From contig NC_053046.1 of NCBI RefSeq assembly GCF_003473485.1, forward strand, positions 43,361,832-43,425,831: 64,000 nt of DNA, written 5' to 3'. The notes beneath the pieces are model-generated. The model made no database searches. It saw only the letters and a program-made list of their open reading frames with translations, and had not been told where the DNA came from. Of the stretch, positions 1 through 10,826 are shown piece after piece (the stretch's first letter is position 1; each line of letters opens with the position of its first letter). The DNA is from Medicago truncatula. Taxonomy: Eukaryota > Streptophyta > Magnoliopsida > Fabales > Fabaceae. The translations under genes were made by a program, and so were the position numbers.

Positions 1-111
1 CAACTTCTTGAAACATAGGCGCCAAAACTAATGTTAAGCCAACAAATCAAACTAATTATAATTCGAAGTCGACTATGCATCCATCAACTTCATCTATATT
101 ATTTACAATTT

Positions 112-197
112 GTCCTCGTGAGCTTAGCTCACTTGGTAAGAACAATGCATATGCAAGGTTTGGGGTTCAATCCTCGACCACCACAATAAAAAAAATC
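112..197 (+). mobile_element. tRNA-derived SINE, short copy
   Basis: The copy starts with a tRNA-like head (gtgagcttagctcacttgg) that acts as the pol III A-box region, followed by a B-box-like ggttcaatcctcg and an A-rich 3' tail. An 8-bp direct repeat, tacaattt, flanks it at 104-111 and 198-205 and looks like the target-site duplication. The same head occurs in the better SINE near 39.5 kb, so both belong to one family. This copy is shorter and lacks the distal body. A and B boxes with an A tail are established SINE hallmarks; family membership is inferred from the shared head. Confidence 0.6.
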
Positions 198-205
198 TAC
201 AATTT

Positions 206-2167
206 TAATTTTCTTTTTTGGTCAAGAATTTTAAATTTTTTTTAATAAAACGAATTATCAACATATCCATTTTTATAGGGTTTTTTTTAGTCATTCAATT
301 CATATGTTCTATATATAACAAATTAACTCACTATCTCTAAAAAAACAAATTAATGAATCAACCACTTTTGAATCATGCACTTTTATACGGTGACCAATCA
401 TCTATTTTTTATGTTGAACAATTATATGTACACACACTAACATTGAGACAGACAATGCTAGATTATTTTTTTTGCGCTAATGCATATAAATTAGGAAAAA
501 TAGTTATTATAAAATTTTAATTAAAATTATTTTTATTTTGATTAAAATATATGTTGACATTTTGCGCTTTTTTATTATAACAAACTATACTTATATTTTA
601 CAATGACACCAACAATATAAGAATTATAATATAAATTCTTATTTTTTTTTAATAATACCATAAATATAACATTCTCATAGAGGTAGATTTATTTAAGAGT
701 ATAATTAAAGGTGAAAAAACCACCGTAAAACATTTATTCCCTTTCCGTAGTAACTGTATAAATTATTCTATAACTCAAATTTTATTTATCATATTTATTT
801 TCATAAAAACAATAAAAAAAAACCAACTATACTAATTTAAGATTTATATATAATTATTTATATTTTTCTCCAATTTATCTATTTTATTAGTTAACATATC
901 TATATATATATTAATGTAAGACTCACTCAAAAAAAAATTAAAGTAAGATTATTCAATTTAAAGAAATTCACTTTTAGCATCTCTTATTTTTTCAAATTCA
1001 CTTCATTTCCCTTTTATGCATTCAAATTCTCTTCAATTTCGCTTTTATATATTTAACATAAATATAGCAACAAATTATATCTGATTTTGTTTTACATAAA
1101 AATCTCAATAAACGATGTATATTAATTTGATTTTATCCATTAAATATATAATTTAATTTTTTAATTCATTTTTAATAAGAATCAAAATTAAATTTTACTT
1201 AAATTTACTAAAACACACGAAAGAGAGCTTGAGAAGGATTCAAGGATTCAGGGACTCTCTCCTGTTAGCAAAAGGAACAATGTCTTGGTTGCACGTTTCA
1301 CTGCATCATAACAATTACAGGATGATCTTCAAGGTCCAATAACAGGTGTAGATATAGCTCAAGGTCCAAATCAAGGAGGTATAGACGTGGTAGTGGTTCT
1401 TCAACAACTTGATGATCATATTGATCATATCCAAGGTCCAATTCAAAAAGGTGTAGAGATTGATCAAGTATCGGTGGCTCTTCAAGACTATGCGCGTACA
1501 AGGACACTTGCTCAGATATTTGGTTATAGCAAAAATGTTGAGCATGGAGATTTCATGAACTATTCCAAGACGACAACAATGAGTTGATTTCGATATGTTT
1601 TGTTCACAATTTTGCTGAAAATGCAGAATTGCTGAAGACTATTCCATAGAATTTAGTTGATTTCGATACGTTTTGTTCACAATTAATCAGTATTTTTTTT
1701 TTTTACAGGTACGTAGCCATTAACTAAATCAACATTACCTAACTGTCACCCTTGTTTTCAGTATTATTTTTTGGCTTTCGTTGTCTTGTATCAAAATGTA
1801 TGGTGTTTCCTTATTTTTATGAATGTCTAAAGCAAATTACAACTTTTAATATAGTTCTTAAGTTACATTTAGAATTTCAACAATTAAAACAATGAAATAT
1901 CGCCTTAACAGAACATCTTGATATTGTTGTTCCTATCTAGACGAACCTTGTTTTGCTACGCGCTTGTGCCTTTTTCCTTGATTGATGATATAAAAATTCA
2001 ACATGTCTTGAATTGCTAGGGGCGTTCATTATGCATAATTGTGTTATAAATTGCTAACACTTATCAAATTATCGTGATATAAAAATTCAAAAAGAAAGTA
2101 ATAGATGTAAAATATTTACAAATTACAAGTAGTAGCATCTGAAGAGTACAACAGGGACACAACTATT
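206..2167. other. AT-rich intergenic DNA, no gene seen
   Basis: No convincing reading frame or splice structure is visible. The small open frame at 1387-1587 is rich in short sequence repeats (the word caaggtccaa recurs) and matches nothing I recognise. A short direct repeat of about 30 bp, containing ttgatttcgata and ttttgttcacaat, occurs near 1582-1611 and 1654-1684. Part of 470-660 resembles, in the opposite orientation, the body of the Helitron-like element at 38.15 kb. Confidence 0.5.
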
Positions 2168-2169
2168 AT

Positions 2170-3390
2170 CTAGTGTACGTGCCTGCATTGGCAGGCTGCC
2201 ACAACAAATGTGTCAGTAGGGTTAAACCAACAAACCTTCCTTGAATTTGGATTCCCAACTGGTATGTCAAGCACATCGGAGAATTCCAGCAACTTCTCTT
2301 TATTACGTTGGTCAAAAAATATCTTTACTTTAATCATTTGCTTTTCCTGCAGTAACGATATTTGGTTTTAGAAGCTTAAAAAGAGAAGTGGTTAATTATG
2401 CATAAAAGCAAGCAACCATTCATTGTTATATATGACTTACTTGCAAGTTACAAGCATGCCTCATTTTCATGCTACATAAAACCAGAAAACCTTTAAATTT
2501 TACTTAGTCGCAGCTGCCTGCGAAATACTTGGTAAAAGATTAGCTAAATAGAAGCATAATAACATCTGTTTGACCAATTAATTTCATTATTCCAAGTAAG
2601 TGTAACGTGAAATGAAAAATAAGTGGTATAATGCAAGAGGATTGTTCGTGAATGTGAAGTAGGATATCCCTTTCCTCTCCTACCAAAGAGGATTTTATGG
2701 AGCAATTTAAGAGTATAATCAATCTTCTTTCCGGATAATTTAAGTACCACTGAAGCATAAAATACAAGAGTCATAAAAATTACTAGCTGCTACGATGCAA
2801 AAACATGTATCTAAGGCATAAAGTGCGTTATAAACATGAACATGAAAAATTATAAGAGAAAATTCATATCACACAATTAAGGGTAACTATGAATCTGAGG
2901 TGAATACCTTTTCAATTTGAAATTATTAGGATGCATCTATGTCATATGATTTCTACCAACCTCGAAATTGATTTCCTTTCACGTAGAGGACAATTGGTTG
3001 TAGGAGTTGTTGACTCTGTCTCCTTCAGTTCCTTTATTTTCTTTTTCACCTCCTAATGGTCATTTCCCCTCCCGCACTTTTTTAATCCTTTCTCAACTTC
3101 GATATCTTCAGAACCATCGTCATTTGACTTATCGTCAACCTTATCCTTACCATCCAACCCCTATTCTCGGCTTTTCTTTTCTCCTTTTCACAGTTCTTAT
3201 GTTTGACTTCAGGAATATCCTCTATCCTCTATCTCCTTTTGTTCCTTCGTTTTCCTTTTTCACCTTCCACCCTTCAACCTTTCCTTTCCTACATTTTTCA
3301 AATCCTTCCTCCACTTTGACATCTTCATTTGTCCAATGTTGTATGCAGAGCAGCTGTAGTTCCTTTGAATTATCAGTGAAAGATTAGGGC
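2170..3390 (-). pseudogene. DEK-type chromatin-associated protein, decayed copy
   Basis: Minus-strand pieces match plant DEK proteins (DNA-binding chromatin proteins) in the right order. A Lys/Glu-rich region at about 3340-2960 ends in RERKSISRLVEII. Next come remnants of the motif DAS..FQIEK at about 2915-2900, followed by a possible splice donor. An exon at about 2752-2660 reads VLKLSGKKIDYTLKLLHK and then ILFGRRGK, the most conserved DEK stretch. A last exon, 2346-2170, begins EKQMIKVK and contains NKEKLLEFSDVLDIPV. Frames are broken: two in-frame stops fall between DAS and FQIEK, the acidic region shifts frame repeatedly, and the last exon diverges after DIPV into an unrelated tail. The Lys/Glu region contains two diverged copies of a unit about 210 bp apart. 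No start exon is seen. It could be an old duplicate or a gene fragment; I judge it non-functional. Confidence 0.72.
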
Positions 3391-3399
3391 TTACAATGT

Positions 3400-6024
3400 A
3401 CTTGTATTTAAATATTGTGATCCATACTACATTACCCCTGAATCATACTGCAGGGGCAGCCACAATCCCCCACAAGAACCATTTGGGTCAAGCCCAAGGG
3501 CAGGTCGAACAAGCAGAAAGGTCTCACCCGCTTCGCTCTTTCAACCTTGCCCACTTGCAAGAACCTATGAGTCATACTCAACAAAACAAGATTAAGACCA
3601 TCCTCCAGCTAGAGTAGTGGAATAACACAACTATGAAAGATACAAAACAAGATTATACATACACTCCTAAAAATATATTGTGACAAATAAAATTTGACGT
3701 TATAGGAAAATCATACCTTATTTTTTTTTGAGTTGTTATTGATAAAAGACACTATATACATCTATCTTTTACTTACTTTTTATCTTATACACCATACAGA
3801 AATTTGGATATACATAAACAAGAAAATAAAGAGACACTATTTCGTGTCAGTTTTTGATATTCAAATATCATTACTCTTTTATTTTACATCTATGACATTC
3901 TTTGACATCCGCTTTGATGCGTTGAGGAGGGACATCACCACAACATTTCCAATCACAAAGCTTAAGTTTAAGTTTTTCTTTTTTGATGAGAGAAGATTAG
4001 GTATCATTTACTTGACCATTTATGTAAAAATGGATATTGCATTTGTTACTTTTCTTTCATGACAATATATGGTTTTGTAGTCAAGACTTCTTGAAGCGAT
4101 ATGAATATTACATATTTTTAGAATATTTTTACACAAACAACTTGTCACATTTCAATAATCAAATGGGAAACAATGCAATTAGATATAAATCAAACACTTA
4201 AGATTAACCATATTTATAGGCCACTCCTGCTAACTCAGAGGACACAACAAAATAGTTTGGGCAAATTCCAAAAACAATACCTCTCACAATAAAATCAAAA
4301 CGTGCAACTCAAAAAAGCATTAAAATTATCAATCGCAGTCAAAGAGTGTTAATCTGAGCTACTCTTCTCCGCATATACTCCAAAACCGTTTCCAATGGCT
4401 GAAGAGAGTACGTAATTTGGCTCTTCAAAAATGGAGAAATTACACTGATCTCCCATGAAGTCTCTTTGGAGGACACAAACATGACTTAAAAAAAATGTTA
4501 TTTTTCTGTTTCGGTTTCTATTGATGATGATAATCTTCATCCACTAAACTTAAATTTCTGCCATTTTTTGCAAGTTTCTCTTTATTTCAAATTTCAACTA
4601 TCATAACTCGCTGCTTTCATTGAAGAATACCCAAAAAAAGCCAGACTATTAACTTCTGTCTGAACAATGTAATTTTTTTTTTTCGCATAGCAATACAGCC
4701 TACAGGGTATTTGTTATTATGTCTGAACAGTGTCTAACGCAAGAGTGTCTACTGTATTTCATAAGTTGTTGGATTTAATGGATTATGGCTAGAAAAAAAA
4801 ACAATAATCCCTCCATTTATCACTTTTGAAGAATAATTTTGTTTCAATTTACCTGTCACTTTTATATTTCAATGCAATATTAAGAAGAATAAAATGAGAA
4901 CGGAATTTATCCAACGAGAACCAAAGAAAAAGACTTGTGCTTTACGTCTTTTGTGTTGGAACTTGGAATGTTGGGTGTTGAGTGTAGAGAAGGTAAATCA
5001 GATCATTAGTTTTTCTTTTTATAAAAATAATTTGATAGAAAACGGTGTCAAACATTAGAGAAAATCACCGTAAAATAACTTAGAGGGATGTTCGTGTCGT
5101 TTAAATAGACCTTCAAAAAATATGAGCGTATTTTTCCCTTAAAAAAAATTCCAATCATAATGTCTTAAAACACATCACCTTTCATCTCTATTTTTCAGAT
5201 CTATTTTCACCGTTATTTGTGAAATAAAGTCCGCATTAAAAACGAATAAAAGATATAAATCCATAAATCAAAAATTGGCATACCAACACTATAATGATGT
5301 TTCTACCAACAAAAACACTATATCGTTTATTTCTTTAAGACTAACTTTTTGGTTCGATAAATTGATAAGATAGATATTTAGTACTTCTCTAAAATAATCA
5401 ATAACCAATGAGTTGTTTTTTTTTTCTTTCAGAGATGAATGAAAGGAAGAAACAAATGACGGAATGTAATAATAAAATAAAGAAAAATGATATTAGAACA
5501 ATCATTTTCTACAACTTTTTTGACAACTTTCTCTCTCATATTTACATTATCTTTTTACTTTTTCTCTCTATTCCTTTGATCTTTGTGTCACTACCATTTC
5601 CTTTATAAAATTTTGACTGTCATAAAAGTTGACACATATATCGATGTTCAAATAACACAACTTTAAACTAAACAAAAACGTACCTTTACAGCAAAAAAAA
5701 CACCTTAAAAACAATAACTAATAAGGAAGTTAAAATATACTTGTAAATTGGCCAGTTATATACGAACGCATTCTTCAGCTTCGCTTCACCGGTCCAGAAA
5801 ATAAAGTATGAGCACAGAAGCACGAATTTGTATCAAAATATAAAAGGACACACCAACGATTGTCAACAATTGACACACCAAAAGTTACGATACGTAAACA
5901 ATAGCTACGCTGGTCCAGAAAATTGCATCTAATAAATTCCAAAATTCAAAATTAAAGAAAAAACATGATAAAAATACTGTTTCTCAACCTCACGCCTTCC
6001 TAAACAATAGCATCTATTTCAAAA
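3400..6024. other. Intergenic region, no gene supported
   Basis: Only short spurious frames occur here. At about 4808-4870 the sequence atccctccatttatcac resembles one end of a Stowaway-like MITE, but I could not place the partner end. Two related short words containing tctgaaca lie near 4660 and 4722. The last 100 bases before 6025 probably belong to the HSP90 3' UTR. The stretch 3440-3620 is GC-richer than its surroundings but codes for nothing I recognise. Confidence 0.45.
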
Positions 6025-9000
6025 TTAATCGACCTCTTCCATCTTGCTACCCTCTGCATCAGCATCAGCTTCCTCCAATGGTGGCATGTCAGCATCAGCT
6101 TCTGCTGCATCCTCATCAATGCTAAGTCCAAGCTTGAGCATCCTGTGAATCCTGTTGCCAAAGGTGTTGGGCTCATCAAGGCTGAATCCAGAGGTAAGAA
6201 GAGCAGTCTCAAACAGCAAGAGGACAAGATCCTTCACAGATTTGTCATTCCTATCAGCATCAGCACGTTTCCTCAGCTCCTCCATAATGGGATTCTCAGG
6301 GTTGATTTCCATTGTCTTCTTGCTTGACATGTAACCAGCCATGCTGCTATCCCTCAAAGCCTGTGCCTTCATGATCCTCTCCATGTTGGCAGTCCAACCA
6401 TACTCACCAGTCACTAGACAGCAAGGAGAGTCCACAACTCGGTCAGAAACAACCACTTTCTCAACCTTGTCGCCCAACACTTCCTTGATCACCTTGCAGA
6501 GGTTGTCAAATTTCTCCTTCTGTTCATCCATCTTTTTCTTTTCATCCTCGCTCTCATCAAGTTTCAAACCTTCCTTAGTTGCAGATACCAGCTTCTTTCC
6601 CTCAAATTCCTTGAGCTGGCCAACAGCATATTCATCTATAGCGTCAACCATGTAAATCACTTCATATCCCTTCTTCCTAAGTTTCTCAAGGAAGGGGGAA
6701 TTCTCAACAGCTTTCTTGCTTTCACCGGTGATGTAGTAAATGTCATTCTGTCCTTCCTTCATCCTGGTAACGTAGTCCTTGAGGCTGGTCATGTCATCAC
6801 CACTCTTGGTGGAGTGGTACCTGAGCAAATCAGCAAGCTTTGTCTTGTTTTGAGAATCCTCATGGATACCCAGCTTCAAGTTCTTAGAGAAGGCCTCATA
6901 GAACTTGTTGTAGTCTTCCTTGTTCTCAGCAATTTCAAAGAAAAGCTCAAGGCACTTCTTCACCAAGTTCTTCCTTATGACCTTGAGAATCTTGTTCTGT
7001 TGAAGCATCTCTCTTGAAATGTTAAGTGGGAGATCTTCAGAGTCCACAATACCCTTCACAAAGCTAAGATACTCAGGCATCAACTCCTCACAGTTGTCCA
7101 TGATGAAAACACGGCGGACATACAGCTTGATGTTGTTGGGCTTCTTCTTTGTGTCAAAGAGATCAAAAGGTGCTCTCTTGGGTACAAAGAGAACAGCCTT
7201 AAACTCCAACTGACCCTCAACTGAGAAGTGCTTAACAGCCAAATGCTCTTCCCAATCATTGGTGAGACTCTTGTAAAAAGCAGCATACTCATCCTTTGTA
7301 ATCTCCTCGGGCTTCCTCATCCAAATAGGTTTTTGCTTGTTCACCAAAGACCATTCATTAGACACCTCCTTAATCTTTTTCTTTTTCTTCTCTTCCTTTT
7401 CTTTCTCCTCATCTACTTCCTCAACCTTACCCTCCTCTTCCTTCTTCTCTTCCTCATCCTCATCATCAGAAATCTCTTTCTCAATAGTCTTCTCAACCCA
7501 AAGAGAAATTGGATAGCTGATAAATTCAGAATGTTTCTTAACCAAGTCCTTCAGACGGCGTTCCTCAAGATACTCAAGTTGATCCTCCTTGAGGATGAGA
7601 GTTATCTTAGTTCCCCTGCCAAGAGCTTCGCCAGTTGTGTCCCTAGTCACAGTGAATGACCCTCCAGCTTGAGACTCCCACACATACTGTTCATCATCGT
7701 TGTGCTTTGTGGTAACAATAACCTTCTCGGCAACAAGGTAGGCAGAGTAGAAACCAACACCAAACTGTCCAATCATGCTCACATCAGCACCAGCAGCTAT
7801 GGCTTCCATGAATTCCTTGGTACCAGACCTAGCAATGGTACCTAGGTTGTTCACCAAATCTGGAACAAAAATACATAGAAATATTAGTAAACAACATAAA
7901 ATATCACACGACACAGTGCTGCTACATAAACCAATTTCAGGCTAAGAAAAGGGAGAAAAAAAAAGCATATTAACTTACCAGCTTTGGTCATTCCAATCCC
8001 ACTATCAATGATAGTCAAAGTGTTGTTGGTCTTGTCAGGAATAATGTGAATGAACAACTCTGGCTGAGAATCAAGCTTGCTCTTGTCGGTCAAGCCCTCG
8101 AACCGAATCTTATCCAAAGCCTACATCACAACATTCCATCACAAGAATCAGAACAGCATTCATACCCACAACAACAAAATCATCTATCACATCAAACATT
8201 CATAAAACCCAACCCAAAGATCCAAAGTAATAGTAACAATTATACTTCCAAAAACATGGAGTTCTAGTCACAAACAACTTCCATTCAAAAAGGAAAGAGT
8301 TGATTGTAACAATAACATCGCATATATGTGATTAACATAGATTATTTGTCACATACAACTTTCATTCATATAATTAAAGGACCAATTCAACTTTCCTTCA
8401 AAAATTAAAGTGCCGATTATATCAATAACCTTCATAGTATATGATTTAAGTGAAAACGTTAAACAGCAAAAAATAGATCACATAATCAGTATTGATATCA
8501 ATACAAGCCGGACTAATTAAAATTCAATTTAAATTTAGGTATTTCATGTATGACTCTAATATGAATCAACAATGAAAAACATATTCGGTTCAAAATCAAG
8601 AAAACGTTAATTAACCGAATAGAACATTGATTTAAATTTGATTTTAAATTGTGATTAATGAAACCTAAACATGACTAACAAATCATCACTGTGTTCAAAC
8701 AACAACAACGGAAAAATCACAAAGATGCTAAACAACGCCACCAACTAAAACCCTAAAAGTATGTAATCAATTAACATAAACCCTAAAATTGAAAAAATAA
8801 TCCAATAAAAACGATAACAAAAGAAATCATCAAAATCATCATAATAAAATAGAACCTAAACTAGATCGAACCCTAATAAACAAAAAAAAAAAGAGCGAAG
8901 AGGAAGAAGCTTACATCGGAAGCATTACTGATGAGTTCACGAAGAAAAATCTCCTTGTTACTGTAAAAGGTGTTGATGATTAGACTGAGAAGTTGATTGA

Positions 9001-9037
9001 TCTCAGCCTGGAAAGCAAACGTCTCTTGTTCCGCCAT
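6025..9037 (-). CDS. HSP90: Cytosolic heat shock protein 90 (699 aa, 3 exons)
   Basis: ATP-dependent cytosolic chaperone that matures client kinases, receptors and NLR immune proteins with co-chaperones. Exons are 9037-8915, 8120-7979 and 7859-6025; all junctions are GT-AG and the joined frame gives 699 residues, the usual length for plant cytosolic HSP90. The N-terminal GHKL ATPase domain (about 1-210) shows [19 protein letters not shown], the [14 protein letters not shown] helix, DSGIGMT and [15 protein letters not shown] Glu/Lys-rich charged linker follows (about 215-265), then the middle domain and C-terminal dimer domain, ending in MEEVD, which binds TPR co-chaperones and marks the cytosolic form. 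No signal or transit peptide is present. The start is fixed by the conserved [12 protein letters not shown] box and imperfect heat-shock elements lie upstream (separate entry). Whether this is the heat-induced or the constitutive paralogue cannot be told from sequence alone. Confidence 0.98.
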
Positions 9038-9136
9038 TGCCGATCTGGAAATTTTCGTAGAGAGAGAAAGTGTTTTGTTTTGTTGTATTGTAGGGAGAGA
9101 AAATAAGAGAGAGTTGCAAAGTGTGAGGAGAATGAG

Positions 9137-9222
9137 ATATTATATAGTGAGTGTTAGCTAGGGTTTTCTCGATCCTTCTTTTTTTTTTTTTTTTTTTTTG
9201 GTATAGTTTTTCTAGATCCTTC
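9137..9222 (-). promoter_or_regulatory. HSP90 core promoter: TATA box and imperfect heat-shock elements
   Basis: Read on the minus strand, tatataa lies at 9146-9140, about 100 bp before the HSP90 start codon. Just upstream are two identical 13-mers, ttctcgatccttc (9166-9178) and ttctagatccttc (9210-9222, differing at two spacer bases). Both fit the heat-shock element pattern TTCnnGAAnnTTC with one mismatch in the central GAA. A run of T at 9179-9199 separates them. HSEs near plant HSP90 TATA boxes are established; that these sites bind HSF is inferred. Confidence 0.4.
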
Positions 9223-10826
9223 TATTTCTATATTTATGAACTAAATAATTTTATTTGGGTCCACTTTACTCTCAAAACTAACCACTTGGATGGGAAGCGT
9301 GGACTTGGTTTACTTCTTCTCCTTTTTTTATTTATCTACAGCAATAATATTTTTTTTATGATAGTTGGGTTTGAACTAAGACTTTGTATATATTATGTAT
9401 TATTCTTATCAATTGAGTTAAGTTTACGATAACTTATAACAATAATATTTGATACTCACGTGATAGGTTTTATCAAACATTTAGTTAGTTGATTTTAATT
9501 TTTAGCAAAATATTAACGGATGTCTTTAGGCTTTGGGTATTTAAGGAAGCTAATATAATAAAAAAATAGAATTTGTGTAGTCAAATTTTTTAAAGTGTAA
9601 AGAATATTTTTTACAATGCAATTTTTTTACTTTTGTTTTTCATAATCGATGCCTCAGACACTAATTAACTTGATCCTTTTTTAAAGATAAATTACTATGA
9701 TTTTTATTTTATTTTATGAAAGTATAATTTTTACTAAAATATAGTTTATAAGAAATTATTTTTTTATTATTTTTTTTAAAAGCAAAGAAACACCATACAC
9801 CGACGACTTATGCGATAATCCCGTGATCATACTTCAAATGGTAGAATATTTAAAGTTTGTTGGTAAGAGGTGGGAACTGAAAATAGGCTAGGTCATTCGT
9901 CACGAACTATGGACCGGTCCAACTTTTTTAAAATCCGGTCAAACATAACTCGTTTAATAACTAGGTCAAGTTTAGACTTTTTAAAAAGTCTGTTAATTTA
10001 AATAATTCAGGTTAAGGTTTATAAAAACTATTAGATCTATCAGACCGACTCGTATATGAGTATATTACATTTTTGTTATTATTGTTGACTTTGTTTACTT
10101 TTTAAAAGCTTATTAAGTTATCATTTAAGAATCATATGACTCTTTGATTCTATCACGTGTAAATTTAAATCAACACGTGTATTGAGTTTTATTCTATCAC
10201 GTCTATACTAAAAAGGATAGCACATCCTTCTCCTTTCAAAAAAGTTTAGGAATGTGGGAAGTTAAGACGATTTGAAATGCACTAAAAATTACAAATTGGT
10301 AGTTTTGTGTATTAATAGAATGAGTAGTGTTAACTCGTATCTTCAAGGCACATGTTAAGAAACCTAAAAGAAAAAATATTCTCTAAATTTTATGCATTTA
10401 ATTAATTAAAAAGTTAAAGATTAATTACAATGCACACAATAATTATTTATATATTTGAATCATTAACTTGTATTTTGATGGCACAAGTTAAGCATTACAC
10501 TAATGCGGTGGTTGAGACTCTATAAATTGAAAACGTAACTCCATTATCCTATTCACACTTTGCAAAACAACAAAAAAATCAATATGAAAATGAGTAAACT
10601 TTGTTATGTCTACGGACAAACTTTGTAATATATGTTAGAGTAAAATGAGGTGGAAAAGATGATTATACCCTTTTGGCCTAAAAAAACTTCCAGCACCTAC
10701 TTGCTACCGACCGTAACCTCCCACGTTATGTTTTCCATTTATTTCCTTTTGATTTCCCATTCTTCAATTCTAATCACACCACCACCTTAAAAAAAATGGT
10801 GTAAATATTAACCGAATTTTCCAAAA
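9223..10826. other. Intergenic region between divergent HSP90 and SFT2 genes
   Basis: These 1.6 kb separate two divergently transcribed genes and hold both promoters. The sequence is AT-rich and no gene is seen. The segment at about 9890-10060 (containing ggaccggtccaac and gatctatcagaccgactcg) has a composition unlike its flanks and resembles dispersed plant repeats, but I cannot classify it. The 5' UTR of the SFT2-like gene should lie within the last 100-200 bases. Confidence 0.4.

Noticed and set aside
1298-1587. Overlapping frames with recurring caaggtccaa words as a possible repeat protein
   Set aside because: Too short, present on both strands and without family resemblance; more likely a fragment of low-complexity repeat.
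3007-3387. Plus-strand frame of 126 codons rich in Pro, Ser and Phe
   Set aside because: It is the antisense of the Lys/Glu-rich part of the DEK pseudogene on the minus strand; the residue bias is explained by that.
7228-7659. Plus-strand frame of 143 codons, Leu/Phe-rich
   Set aside because: Antisense shadow of the HSP90 charged linker and N-terminal domain.
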